Positions 44,482-53,910 of a DNA stretch of 64,000 nt are shown piece after piece. The notes beneath the pieces are model-generated. The model did not search any database. It was given only the letters and a program-made list of their open reading frames with translations, and was not told the origin of the DNA. Each line of letters begins with the position of its first letter. Position 1 is the stretch's first letter. The position numbers were made by a program, and so were the translations under genes. The stretch is from CAZTBB01 sp964611755. GTDB lineage: Bacteria > Pseudomonadota > Alphaproteobacteria > Micavibrionales > Micavibrionaceae. The stretch lies in NCBI GenBank assembly GCA_964611755.1, contig CAZTBB010000001.1:75928-139927 (forward strand), given 5' to 3'.

Positions 44482-47400
44482 TTAATCTGCCAAAGATACA
44501 AGCGTTGTATTGCCGCCGCTGGCCGTAATATCAATCGAGACCGTTTTTTCATTAGAAAAAGCATAGAGATATTGCGGGCCGCCTGCCTTCGGGCCTGTGC
44601 CCGAGAGCCCACAGCCGCCGAATGGCTGGACGCCCACAACCGCGCCGGTCATGCCACGATTAATATAGACATTCCCAACCCGCGCTTCTTTTGTGATCTT
44701 TTGCGCATTTTCCTCTATCCGGCTATGGATACCCAATGTCAGGCCATAACCCAGTTGATTGATGTTTTCGATCAGCGCACCAAGCTCACTGGAATTGTAG
44801 CGCACAATATGCAGGATAGGGCCGAAATGTTCTCTATCCAATACGGAAACATCCGCAATCTCATAGGCGCATGGCGCAAGATAATGCCCTTTGGGTAAAT
44901 CGTCGCTGAGAGGGGCTGCGGCCACAAACGTGGCGGTTTTCTCAAGATGCTCGATATGGTCTTTAAGATTATCCAGTGCTGTGCGATCAATAACGGGCCC
45001 GATATCCGTTTCAATCGATCCCGGGTGGCCGATACGCAATTCCTGCATTGCACCTTTCAGCAAACGAATAACCGTATCGGCAATATCCTCTTGCAGGCAT
45101 AAAATGCGCAGAGCCGAGCAACGTTGCCCTGCCGATCCGAAGGCACTGAGCACGGCGTCATCAACGACTTGTTCCGGCAAGGCCGATGAATCAACAATCA
45201 TGGCGTTTTGACCGCCTGTCTCGGCAATAAGAGGAACAATCGGCCCATCTTTTGCTGCGAGAGTTCTTTGGATTGATTTTGCCGTCAGTGTAGAGCCAGT
45301 AAAAGCGACGCCGCCAACATCTTTGTGCCCGATCAGAGCCGCGCCGATTTTTCCATCGCCCAATATGAGGTGGAGCGCGTTGGCCGGAATTCCAGCTTTA
45401 TGCGCCAGTTTGACAAGCGTATGGGCAATAAGAGGTGTTTGCTCGGCCGGTTTGGCGATTACAGCATTTCCAGCAACCAAAGCGGCCACAATCTGACCTG
45501 TGAAAATCGCAAGGGGGAAATTCCACGGGCTGATGCAGACAAAAATGCCGCGCCCTTGATGGTGCAGCATATTGCTCTCCCCTGTCGGGCCGATTAATTT
45601 TTCACCCGATGGGTCGAAAACGCGACGCCCATGCATCGCATAATAGCGGCAAAAATCGACTGCCTCTCTTATTTCGGCTTCTATATCCGCAATTGTTTTA
45701 CCGGCTTCATGTACACATAAATTATAAAATTGCTGCGCGTTGTCTTCGATAAGGTCAGCAAGTTTCTCGAGTGCAATGGCGCGCTTTTCTATGGGTGTTC
45801 TATCCCATGCCTGAAATCCGGTTTTTGCATGTTCAAAGGTTTTATCAATCACTTTTTCATCTGCAACATATACGCGCCCAACGGCACGGCTTAAATCGGC
45901 AGGTGACATGATGTCCTCTTCTTTTAGTGATTTTTGATCCTTGCCATTGATGATTGATGTGGCCGAAGATGCGAGACCGAAGGCATTAATTTTCTTGCAA
46001 AGGGATTGTGTCGTGGCGTGATCCTTTAAGTCGATCCCCGCAGAATTAAGCCTTTTCTCGCCGTAAATTTTGTGCGGCAGAGGGATGGCGGCATGATAAT
46101 GGGATTTGCGGCGCATAACATTTTTGATCGGATCCTGGACAAGGCGCTCACTATCCACGCCTTCATCCAGAATTTGGTTCACAAAAGAGCTATTCGCTCC
46201 GTTTTCTAACAACCGTCTCACCAGATAGGGTAAAAGATCCTGATGGGGGCCTACGGGTGCGTAGAGGCTTGTTTTCACATTATATTTTTGAATGGCCTGT
46301 TCAAAAAGGCCTTCCCCCATACCATGTAATCTTTGAAATTCGAACAGTGTATTCTCCGGTTTTTTCATCGATAGAATGGCCGCAATTGTTTGTGCGTTAT
46401 GTGTGCCAAACATCGGAAATACCATATCGGATTCCTGCAGCATTTTTTGTGCGCAATACATATAGGAAATATCGGCATTAACCTTGCGGGTGAAAACCGG
46501 GTAATCAGGCAAGCCAAGCACTTGGGCATGTTTGATTTCGGTATCCCAATACGCCCCTTTAACCAGTCGGATATGCATTTTTTGATTGTTGCTTTTGGCT
46601 AGGTCATGAATATGGTCAATAACCGCATGGGCGCGTTTTTGATAGGCCTGCACGGCGAGCCCAAAGCCATGCCAATCACGGAATTGAGTATCGTTGATAA
46701 TACTCTCGATGATATCCATGGATATTTCCAAGCGGTCGGCCTCCTCGGCATCCACCGTCAATGGAATGTTGTATTGCATAGCGTGCAGGCATAATTCTTT
46801 GAGGCTATTGCTCAATTCGGGGATACAAATATCGGCTTGCGAAAAATCATAACGGGGATGAAGCGCAGAAAGTTTGATTGAGATTCCATCACTATCGAGC
46901 AGCTCTGTTTTTTGATTGCGTTCCCCAATATAGGTAATCGCATCATAATAGGATTTGAAATATTTTTGTGCATCAGATCGGGTGCGCGCGCCTTCGCCGA
47001 GCATATCAAATGATAAACGATAGCCCTGATTCTTTTCCGGCTCTGCGCGGACGGTTGCTTCTTCTATGGATCGGCCAAGGACAAATTGTTGCCCCATCAT
47101 GCGCATGGCTTGTGTCATAGCCTGGCGAATAACGGGCTCCCCGAGTTTAGAGAACACACCTTCCAATGTTTTTTGTGAGGCAAGAAGCCCAACACCGGCG
47201 GCTTTTACCAGCCAATCTTTGCTGTGACCTTGGGTTTTGAGCCAGTCTGCAGCGCCGACTTTATCACGAATTAATGCATTGGCAGTGGCGGCATCGGGAA
47301 TACGCAGTAAAGACTCAGCCAAGCACATCAGAGCAATCCCCTCATCGCTTGTGAGTGTGTATTGCTGCATGAAATTTTCCAACTGGCCGGATTTATATTG

Positions 47401-47544
47401 GCCGGATCTCAAATCATCAATGATATCCTTGGCCAGAGATTTGGTTTTTTTCTCGACCTCTGATGGCCAATCAAGTGCCTCGACAATGCGATTGACGAGG
47501 CTGGTTTCATCTATTCTGTGATATTCGCTAAAACGGCTTTGCAT
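44482..47544 (-). CDS. putA: Bifunctional proline dehydrogenase / glutamate-semialdehyde dehydrogenase
   Basis: 1020 residues, matching the short PutA class without an N-terminal ribbon-helix-helix DNA-binding domain. An arm domain (1-140) precedes the FAD-binding PRODH barrel (about 150-440; YRLSFDMLGEGARTRSDA, HIRLVKGAYWDTEIKHAQ), then the NAD-dependent aldehyde dehydrogenase (about 520-985) with IAETGGQNAMI (catalytic Glu) and SAGQRCSALR (catalytic Cys near 808). It oxidises proline to glutamate in two channelled steps. It diverges from xseA. Confidence 0.96.
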   Translation of the reverse strand: MQSRFSEYHRIDETSLVNRIVEALDWPSEVEKKTKSLAKDIIDDLRSGQYKSGQLENFMQQYTLTSDEGIALMCLAESLLRIPDAATANALIRDKVGAADWLKTQGHSKDWLVKAAGVGLLASQKTLEGVFSKLGEPVIRQAMTQAMRMMGQQFVLGRSIEEATVRAEPEKNQGYRLSFDMLGEGARTRSDAQKYFKSYYDAITYIGERNQKTELLDSDGISIKLSALHPRYDFSQADICIPELSNSLKELCLHAMQYNIPLTVDAEEADRLEISMDIIESIINDTQFRDWHGFGLAVQAYQKRAHAVIDHIHDLAKSNNQKMHIRLVKGAYWDTEIKHAQVLGLPDYPVFTRKVNADISYMYCAQKMLQESDMVFPMFGTHNAQTIAAILSMKKPENTLFEFQRLHGMGEGLFEQAIQKYNVKTSLYAPVGPHQDLLPYLVRRLLENGANSSFVNQILDEGVDSERLVQDPIKNVMRRKSHYHAAIPLPHKIYGEKRLNSAGIDLKDHATTQSLCKKINAFGLASSATSIINGKDQKSLKEEDIMSPADLSRAVGRVYVADEKVIDKTFEHAKTGFQAWDRTPIEKRAIALEKLADLIEDNAQQFYNLCVHEAGKTIADIEAEIREAVDFCRYYAMHGRRVFDPSGEKLIGPTGESNMLHHQGRGIFVCISPWNFPLAIFTGQIVAALVAGNAVIAKPAEQTPLIAHTLVKLAHKAGIPANALHLILGDGKIGAALIGHKDVGGVAFTGSTLTAKSIQRTLAAKDGPIVPLIAETGGQNAMIVDSSALPEQVVDDAVLSAFGSAGQRCSALRILCLQEDIADTVIRLLKGAMQELRIGHPGSIETDIGPVIDRTALDNLKDHIEHLEKTATFVAAAPLSDDLPKGHYLAPCAYEIADVSVLDREHFGPILHIVRYNSSELGALIENINQLGYGLTLGIHSRIEENAQKITKEARVGNVYINRGMTGAVVGVQPFGGCGLSGTGPKAGGPQYLYAFSNEKTVSIDITASGGNTTLVSLAD

Positions 47545-47607
47545 AATCGTATATATTTATCCCTGATCACTTGTTTTCAACATGAGAAGGATATTATCAT
47601 CCTTTTT

Positions 47608-49077
47608 ATGAGTAATTCTACAGAGATTCATGATGCACCTGCACAGGATATGCAAGGCTCCAATGTGCCGGAGTTTTCCGTGTCCGAACTTGCCTTTTCG
47701 ATGAAGCGTACTTTGGAGGATCAATTCGGTCATGTGCGTGTGAGAGGGGAGCTCTCACGCGTGAGTATCGCGGCCTCCGGACATATGTATTCATCCCTCA
47801 AAGATGATAATGCCGTGATTGATGCCGTATGCTGGAAGGGCACGATGCGTAAATTATCTGTGCAGCCTGAAGAAGGACTAGAGGTGATTTGCACAGGTAA
47901 AATCAGCACGTACCCCGCGCGCTCGAATTATCAATTGATTATAGAATCGATGGAGCTTGCCGGTGAGGGGGCTCTGCTGAAAATGTTGGAGCAGCGCAAA
48001 CAAAAACTTGCCGCGGAAGGATTGTTTGCGCCGGAGCGTAAGAAAAAATTGCCGTTCTTGCCAAAGGTAATCGGCGTAGTGACATCGCCCACAGGTGCGG
48101 TTATCCGGGATATTATGCACCGCCTCTCTGATCGTTTTCCAAGGCACGTGCTACTTTGGCCAGCTCTTGTGCAAGGCACTGGTGCCGCCGAGCAGGTTGC
48201 TAAGGGTATTCTGGGGCTAAACGCTATCACGGGTGAGCGTCCAGATTTGCCACGTCCCGATTTAATTATTGTGGCACGCGGTGGAGGCTCACTAGAGGAT
48301 TTGATGCCTTTTAATGAAGAGAATGTTGTGCGTGCGATTGCAGAATCTGATATTCCGATTATCTCGGCGGTTGGTCATGAAACCGATACAACGCTGAGTG
48401 ATTTTGCCGCGGATATGCGCGCGCCAACTCCCACAGGAGCGGCAGAAATGGCCGTTCCACAGCGCTCGGATTTATTGGCACAGATGCACGATAACGAGAA
48501 ACGATTGATTGTGGCGAGTGCACGTATTATCGAGGATCATAAATTACGCCTTGATCATGCGGTCTCGAAATTGGGCGATCCTAAAAAGCTGTTTGAGTTG
48601 CGTATGCAATCGCTTGATCATGCTGCTTCAAGATTAACCTCTGGTTTTAAGGAACGCGTCTCATTGGCTCAAAATTCTTTAGCGCGCGCTGGTGCATCTA
48701 TAAGGCACCCACGAGAGAGGTTGGCGCAAGCTGCTAAGGATATCTCTTATCAAGGCCAGGCTTTAAGCCGCATAGGGCAGGGTCTGTTGAAAACACCGGA
48801 AGAGAGATTGGAAATGCTCGCGCGCATGTTGGAGACACTCTCGTTCAAATCTGTTCTAAGGCGCGGCTACGTTGTTGTGCGTGGGCAAGATGGTAAAGCC
48901 ATTACAAAGGGGCAGTCACTAGAGCAGGGACAGGATATTTCATTGCAATTCAGTGACGCGGATGATGTCGCCGCTGTCATTGGGCCGGGCACATATGCGG
49001 ATGAAAAGCCCAAACAGAAACCATTAAAGACAAAGAGTGCAAAAGCAAAAGACGATCGTCAGGAAACTTTGTTTTAA
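47608..49077 (+). CDS. xseA: Exodeoxyribonuclease VII large subunit
   Basis: 489 residues from the ATG at 47608; the frame is open to 47518 but that region overlaps putA and has no domain. N-terminal OB fold (EFSVSELAFSMKRTLEDQFG, GHMYSSLKDDNAVIDAVCW), catalytic part with GVVTSPTGAVIRDI, ARGGGSLEDLMPFNEE and AVGHETDTTLSDFAAD, then a long coiled coil. It degrades single-stranded DNA with XseB, not in the window. Its stop overlaps the convergent gene's stop by three bases through a shared TTAA. Confidence 0.96.
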   Translation: MSNSTEIHDAPAQDMQGSNVPEFSVSELAFSMKRTLEDQFGHVRVRGELSRVSIAASGHMYSSLKDDNAVIDAVCWKGTMRKLSVQPEEGLEVICTGKISTYPARSNYQLIIESMELAGEGALLKMLEQRKQKLAAEGLFAPERKKKLPFLPKVIGVVTSPTGAVIRDIMHRLSDRFPRHVLLWPALVQGTGAAEQVAKGILGLNAITGERPDLPRPDLIIVARGGGSLEDLMPFNEENVVRAIAESDIPIISAVGHETDTTLSDFAADMRAPTPTGAAEMAVPQRSDLLAQMHDNEKRLIVASARIIEDHKLRLDHAVSKLGDPKKLFELRMQSLDHAASRLTSGFKERVSLAQNSLARAGASIRHPRERLAQAAKDISYQGQALSRIGQGLLKTPEERLEMLARMLETLSFKSVLRRGYVVVRGQDGKAITKGQSLEQGQDISLQFSDADDVAAVIGPGTYADEKPKQKPLKTKSAKAKDDRQETLF

Positions 49078-50087
49078 AGCTGGTCCAGAACCATATCCAT
49101 TTCCGCCATCAACGCTTTGGAATTTGTCACAGATCTCTCAATGATCTTTGTGGCCTCATCCAACGGCGTGTTGGGATCAAGATTTTTGTAATCAGGTGTT
49201 GTTTGTACCTGCGCATAGAGATGAACAATATCACGCGTCAAATCAGGGGATAGCAGGCCCAACTTATCCGTATTGGTATCAAAAACGGTGCGTTCCAATC
49301 CCGGTTGAAGTTGCACCATATCACCTGATTTTTGATATTTGGGTGTCATGCTTTCATCTTTCAAACCGGCCAGCATTTCTTCGTAGATTGTGAGATAGGC
49401 CTCTATTTTTGATTTGTTGGCTTCGATTTCTGCTTTGATCATGGTCGTCGTCAGAGTCTTTTCCTGCGTTTTCAAATCGCTCTTTTGAACGATGTGTTGC
49501 ATGGCATCGATTTGATTTTCCTGCAAAATATCAAGGGCACGTTTTTGTATGAAAAAGGCAAAAATCAAAAACAATAAAACGGCCGAATTTAATCCGGCAA
49601 TAACCAACAGCATATTTTCTTTGAAGACAGATGATTGATCTTTGCTTTTCCAAAGGCCGACCTGGTTTTTACGGGCAAGTTGTTCTGCCTCGATATAGGG
49701 ATCTTCAAACAAAGTCCCATATATTTCGGCGCGGTCGGCTGTTGCAAAGCCATTTTGAATAAGGGCAACACCAAGATCCAGATCACTCTGATTGGCACAT
49801 TGGGCGCGGATATTGTTCTGGGATTGTGATATGCGCTGGCATTTAAGGGCAGCATTGCCAATTAATTGTGAGAGCAATTCACGGCCTTCCAAACGCAAAA
49901 TTGTTGGAATATTATCCATATTTTCCAGCCCCCAAAGCTCGATGGTTTGGTTTCCGGCTTTAATCTCCGTGATGCTTGCGGCACGGCCGCGCAGCTCAAA
50001 AAAGCTGTTTTGGGCGAGCAATGACGCACTTGATAGGAATGAAACGCAAAAAATAAGCGCAAATAGAAATTTCGTGTAATATGACAT
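49074..50087 (-). CDS. Periplasmic nuclease-fold (SNase-like) protein with membrane anchor and cytosolic coiled coil
   Basis: 337 residues: signal peptide (1-26, ending SSASLLAQ), a thermonuclease-like OB domain (about 28-150; IELWGLENMD, GVALIQNGFATAD, YIEAEQLARKNQVGLW), a second membrane segment (158-180) and a helical cytosolic part (181-337) with coiled coils. The conserved arginines and glutamate of staphylococcal nuclease (Arg35, Glu43, Arg87) are not all recognisable, so it may bind rather than cut. A topology linking periplasmic OB domain to cytosolic coil is unusual. It is divergent from the acidic-protein gene. Confidence 0.65.
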   Translation of the reverse strand: MSYYTKFLFALIFCVSFLSSASLLAQNSFFELRGRAASITEIKAGNQTIELWGLENMDNIPTILRLEGRELLSQLIGNAALKCQRISQSQNNIRAQCANQSDLDLGVALIQNGFATADRAEIYGTLFEDPYIEAEQLARKNQVGLWKSKDQSSVFKENMLLVIAGLNSAVLLFLIFAFFIQKRALDILQENQIDAMQHIVQKSDLKTQEKTLTTTMIKAEIEANKSKIEAYLTIYEEMLAGLKDESMTPKYQKSGDMVQLQPGLERTVFDTNTDKLGLLSPDLTRDIVHLYAQVQTTPDYKNLDPNTPLDEATKIIERSVTNSKALMAEMDMVLDQL

Positions 50088-50231
50088 TTAAAATAAAGAA
50101 CCCACAGCTAGCAGAATTTTTAGAGTTTTCGTTTATACTTAAGCTATAATAACAATAATGATGGATAAAGTTTAACAAATAGTTTGTCTGTAATAAATAG
50201 ATAAACATTTGAAAGAGTTTGAAAAATTACA

Positions 50232-50834
50232 ATGCGAGAACCACTCGATAAATTTATGGAAGATTTGGGCGTAGGGCGCATTCTTAGCCCCTATGAGACC
50301 CAGCCATGGATGCATTATGACGAAGAACAGGGTATAAGCTGCAGCGCCGAAGTGCGTATGGGGCCGGGCGGGGATGATGTCGAGGCGGAAATCCAGTTTC
50401 TTTATGATGATCCGGATGAGATTGAACAGCAAATTCGAGATACCGAGAGTGAGGACGAAGATGATGATGACGAGGAAGATGGTGATAAAGAGCCTCAAAT
50501 AAAACGCATCATTATTGATGGGCGTGAGCAAGTTATGATTATGAAGCTTTTGCCGGTGGTGGATGATAAATGGTCCCCCAAAACCCTGACAGTGCGCGGC
50601 AAGGATTTCGCCAATAAACTGGGCGATTGGGAAAAGAAAGGGTGTGATTTCTTTAGAGCCTGTGTTGAGGCACTCAATATGGGGGAACTGCCGGATATTG
50701 ATGAGCTTATGGAAGAGCAATTAAGAGATGATAGTTTCTTTGGTGGCGGGCGCCGTGGGCGCGTTGGACGAAAATCGCCGAAAATCAAGCCGGCACAGCT
50801 CATGGGGATGAAACAAGGTGGCGGTGGGCCTTGA
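50232..50834 (+). CDS. Unrecognised protein with acidic run and basic C-terminal tail
   Basis: 200 residues, no signal peptide. A strongly acidic stretch (about 67-88, ESEDEDDDDEEDGDKE) separates an N-terminal part (MREPLDKFMEDLGVGRILSP) from a domain with MKLLPVVDDKWSPKTLTVRG and a Gly/Arg/Lys-rich tail (GGGRRGRVGRKSPKIKPA). It converges on the two TerD-family genes 17 bases away. Family not recognised. Confidence 0.6.
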   Translation: MREPLDKFMEDLGVGRILSPYETQPWMHYDEEQGISCSAEVRMGPGGDDVEAEIQFLYDDPDEIEQQIRDTESEDEDDDDEEDGDKEPQIKRIIIDGREQVMIMKLLPVVDDKWSPKTLTVRGKDFANKLGDWEKKGCDFFRACVEALNMGELPDIDELMEEQLRDDSFFGGGRRGRVGRKSPKIKPAQLMGMKQGGGGP

Positions 50835-50851
50835 TGTCAGTGCATCAATGA

Positions 50852-51508
50852 TTAACCATTAATGATCACGCAGCCATATTGCTCCGCCAGTTTTGAAATC
50901 CCGCCTTCCACGGCCTCGGCCTTGGCTCTGAAAAACCAGAGAGGCCCTTCCCGATCAAGATCAGCAATGACCATGCAGGTGGCTTTTTCCTGCCCCTTCA
51001 TTTCATCCTCTAGCTTGTAGCGCAAAAGTTCACGGTTGGATTCCGTATCCACAACGCGGATATAGGCCCCTTTGACCTGATCCAGATTTTGATCGCGCTC
51101 GATACCATTATAAATTGATACACAAAAGGTGACTTTCAGAACATCGAAAGGAATGGTTTTAAGCTCAATGAGAATGGTTTCATCATCGCCTTCGCCCGCC
51201 CCTGCGCGGCTATCTCCCTTATGGATGATGCTGCCCTCCGCGCTTCTGAGGTTGTTGTAGAAAACGAAGTCTTCGTTTTTGCGGGTCATATTATTACGAT
51301 CCAGCATGAAACAGCTTACATCCAGATCCATATCTTCAGCCTGGAATTGGTGTTCATCCCAACCAATACCAATGGTCAGATTATCAATCAGCGGATGTGT
51401 AGAGGTGATATCAACCTCTTGCCCTTTCTTGATGAGATTATCCGAGATTTCAACATCATCGTCGTTTTTATCGTCAAAAAAATTGTCTAAATCGTTCTTG
51501 CTTGTCAT
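50852..51508 (-). CDS. TerD-family protein (calcium-binding stress protein)
   Basis: 218 residues from the ATG at 51508 (the frame extends to 51547 into the neighbouring gene). A Asp-rich head (FFDDKNDDDVE) is followed by the TerD domain: TIGIGWDEH, MDLDVSCFMLDRN, GSIIHKGDSRAGAGEGDDE, and CVSIYNGIERDQ. TerD proteins bind calcium and are linked to tellurite, phage and envelope stress. It is encoded 14 bases after a second TerD-like gene. Confidence 0.85.
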   Translation of the reverse strand: MTSKNDLDNFFDDKNDDDVEISDNLIKKGQEVDITSTHPLIDNLTIGIGWDEHQFQAEDMDLDVSCFMLDRNNMTRKNEDFVFYNNLRSAEGSIIHKGDSRAGAGEGDDETILIELKTIPFDVLKVTFCVSIYNGIERDQNLDQVKGAYIRVVDTESNRELLRYKLEDEMKGQEKATCMVIADLDREGPLWFFRAKAEAVEGGISKLAEQYGCVIING

Positions 51509-51522
51509 CTTATCCCTCAATG

Positions 51523-52269
51523 TTATTGTTTTTGGCCATCGGCCCAATTGATACCAAAGCCGAAAGCACGATCCATTTCTTCATGGCCCGGGAAATATTC
51601 CGTGTAATTGGTTAGTTTGATGCCGCCGCGCACATTTTCAATGCCACCGACCGCGCATAAATCAAGAGCATCATTATAGGCGCCAAGCGTGACCACCAGA
51701 TCATTTTCACCCGGCACATCGACAATCAGTTGGGGCTTAAGTTGGCTCCAGCTTGCGACACCTTCATAAATGTAGATATAAAACAAAGCGCGATTGATTT
51801 TATCCCAGTGCAATCCGTTAACCAGAATGTATTCATCATGGCCTTCCGCATCACCTGTTCGTTCATCACCGGATAGCTGCATATAGGGCGGTTGATCAAG
51901 CGCACCGAATTTTTTGCCAAAGGCCTGAATGGCACCGCGTGAGCCATCCTTCAATTCATAAAGGCAACCAAGATCCAAATCGACGCCTTTGCCTGTGGCC
52001 TTTGAGAGCAGTTTTTTGAAAAACCCACCTTCTTGCGATTTGACATTATCCCATGCCGCGCCGATCAGAATTTCATCAAAACCATCAGGGCCGGGACTAA
52101 TCGCAATGCTTTGACCGGGATCATTCAGAAACGAGCAATTATCCGGATTATTGGCTTGTTCACGATATCCTGCCGCGCCAAGAGATTTGCCATGGCCAGA
52201 GAACTTCGCACGGCTGCGCGTGGCATCGAGAATGGATTGTTGTGATACGCTGAGTTCATCATCGGACAT
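51523..52269 (-). CDS. TerD/TerA-like stress protein
   Basis: 248 residues from the ATG at 52269. A Ser-rich N-terminal extension (about 1-50) precedes a TerD-type domain: FDEILIGAAWDNV, GVDLDLGCLYELKDGS, LSGDERTGDAEGHDEYI, and LFYIYIYEGVASWSQL. An inserted stretch (GGFFKKLLSKATGKG) separates the first two conserved blocks. The extended form resembles TerA-type paralogues. It is transcribed with the smaller TerD gene. Confidence 0.8.
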   Translation of the reverse strand: MSDDELSVSQQSILDATRSRAKFSGHGKSLGAAGYREQANNPDNCSFLNDPGQSIAISPGPDGFDEILIGAAWDNVKSQEGGFFKKLLSKATGKGVDLDLGCLYELKDGSRGAIQAFGKKFGALDQPPYMQLSGDERTGDAEGHDEYILVNGLHWDKINRALFYIYIYEGVASWSQLKPQLIVDVPGENDLVVTLGAYNDALDLCAVGGIENVRGGIKLTNYTEYFPGHEEMDRAFGFGINWADGQKQ

Positions 52270-52289
52270 AAAAATATTATATGGCAAGG

Positions 52290-52904
52290 CTAGGGTCTTT
52301 GAAAACTGTTTCTTGCCTCTTCTATGTTTTGCCAGCACTGACAGCCCTTAAAATGGTCATTGACCATGCCCATAGCCTGCATGAAAGCGTAGCACGTTGT
52401 CGGGCCGACAAATCGCCATCCACGTTTTTTGAGATCTTTTGAGAGCGCTTGTGATTCCTTTGTTTGTGCATCTATGTCATGCATCGTGACAAGCGCTTTG
52501 CGGTTTTCGGGCTCAAAGCTCCAAAAATATGCGGCCAAAGATCCGTACTCTTCAATTAAGTTCTCAGCACATTTGGCATTGTTAATGGTGGCCTCTATTT
52601 TTCCGCGATGGCGGATGATACCCTCATTTTGAAGGAGGGTTTCTACCTCTTTATCGCCATAGAGCGCTATTTTGTGGAAGTTAAAGTCATCAAAGGCTTT
52701 TCTGAAGTTTTCGCGTTTGCGCAAGATTGTGATCCAGCTGAGGCCTGCTTGAAAGCCTTCCAGACATATTTTTTCAAATAAGCGTCGATCATCATCTACG
52801 GGCATGCCCCATTCATGATCGTGATAATCCAGATAGAGCGGATCATCCCCGGGCCACCAGCATCGCGTTTTGCCATCTTGGCAATGAATAAGAGCATTTT
52901 TCAT
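52290..52904 (-). CDS. tag: DNA-3-methyladenine glycosylase I
   Basis: 204 residues from the ATG at 52904. It matches Tag: RCWWPGDDPLYLDYHDHEWG at the start, FEKICLEGFQAGLSWITIL, and VNDHFKGCQCW with the zinc-binding His and Cys at the C-terminus. It removes 3-methyladenine from alkylated DNA. It shares a strand with the TerD-family genes downstream, separated by 20 bases. Confidence 0.95.
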   Translation of the reverse strand: MKNALIHCQDGKTRCWWPGDDPLYLDYHDHEWGMPVDDDRRLFEKICLEGFQAGLSWITILRKRENFRKAFDDFNFHKIALYGDKEVETLLQNEGIIRHRGKIEATINNAKCAENLIEEYGSLAAYFWSFEPENRKALVTMHDIDAQTKESQALSKDLKKRGWRFVGPTTCYAFMQAMGMVNDHFKGCQCWQNIEEARNSFQRP

Positions 52905-53019
52905 GAGAGCAAGACTAACAAAGAGATGCACGCGGCACTATGCCTAAAATTAAATTTGACTTATGACAATAGATTGTCTAGTGTCACGCTCATTCTCGTG
53001 TAAAAAGTGGAGTTAAATT

Positions 53020-53235
53020 ATGGCTAAAAGTTCAGGACGCTTAACCAGAGCGCAAAAAGAAGCAGCAAATCCCGGCGGTGTACCAAAAACATCTAAATAT
53101 GCTGAAAAAAAGAAAGCCCGTGCAAAAGGGCCTAAAAGCGCATTCGCTCAGGCCGCCCCTTCAAATGAGGCCAGAGTAGAAAGAAACCGCTCACGCAGAC
53201 AAAGAGTCGCAAAACCGGCTAATCTGGATTTATAA
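53020..53235 (+). CDS. Small basic protein of unknown function
   Basis: 71 residues, about one third Lys/Arg, rich in Ala and Ser, with no hydrophobic core (KKKARAKGPKSAFAQ, RNRSRRQRVAKPANL). GTGGAG precedes the ATG. A TTGACT at 52956-52961 is a possible -35 box with a poor -10. Such disordered basic proteins may bind nucleic acid or ribosomes; that is speculation. It is independent of its neighbours. Confidence 0.6.
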   Translation: MAKSSGRLTRAQKEAANPGGVPKTSKYAEKKKARAKGPKSAFAQAAPSNEARVERNRSRRQRVAKPANLDL

Positions 53236-53305
53236 AATTTAAGTCTCTTGTTATTTAGCGTAATTGGTATATCTCATAGATAAGGTACAATTATCAGGAG
53301 AGACC

Positions 53306-53908
53306 ATGCATACCATCAAGGCCATAGAAGAGCGTCGCTCGGTCAAACATTTTGATCAAGACCATGTCTTGTCAGATGAGGAAGAGCGCGTTTTGATGGA
53401 TGCCATACGCAAATCGCCTACGTCTTTTAACATTCAAAATTGGCGCATCGTTATTGTCAAAGACCCTGCTCAACGAAAAAAGCTTAGAGAGGCTGCTTGG
53501 GGGCAGGCGCAAGTGGAAGAAGCATCCCATTTATTTGTTTTTTGCGCTGATCTCAAGGCATGGGATAGAGACCCGCATCGTTATTGGGAAGATGCACCCA
53601 AAGAGGTGCAAGATTATCTGGTTCCCAAAATACAGCCCTTTTATGAAGCGCGCGAATGGATGCAACGCGATGAAGCCATGCGATCGATTGGAATTGCCTC
53701 TCAAAGCATGATGCTGGCCGCCAAGGCGATGGGCTATGATTCATGCCCTATGATTGGGTTTGATACCGAAGACGTGGCTAACATTATCAACTTGCCAGAT
53801 GATTATGTGATTGGCTTGGTCGTAACGGTAGGAAAGGCCGCAAAACCACCGCGTTCCAAAGGTGGTTTTATCCCTGATGAGGATGTGTTTTTTACGGACA
53901 GGTTCTAG
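53306..53908 (+). CDS. Nitroreductase-family FMN oxidoreductase
   Basis: 200 residues from the ATG at 53306 with CAGGAGA nine bases upstream. The nitroreductase pattern is clear: IEERRSVKHFD (FMN contact), ESPTSFNIQNWRIVIV-like KSPTSFNIQNWRIV, then MLAAKAMGYDSCPMIGFD and LVVTVGKAAK. It is an NAD(P)H-dependent flavin enzyme, but the substrate is unknown. It converges with the thioesterase gene two bases away. Confidence 0.9.
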   Translation: MHTIKAIEERRSVKHFDQDHVLSDEEERVLMDAIRKSPTSFNIQNWRIVIVKDPAQRKKLREAAWGQAQVEEASHLFVFCADLKAWDRDPHRYWEDAPKEVQDYLVPKIQPFYEAREWMQRDEAMRSIGIASQSMMLAAKAMGYDSCPMIGFDTEDVANIINLPDDYVIGLVVTVGKAAKPPRSKGGFIPDEDVFFTDRF

Positions 53909-53910
53909 TT

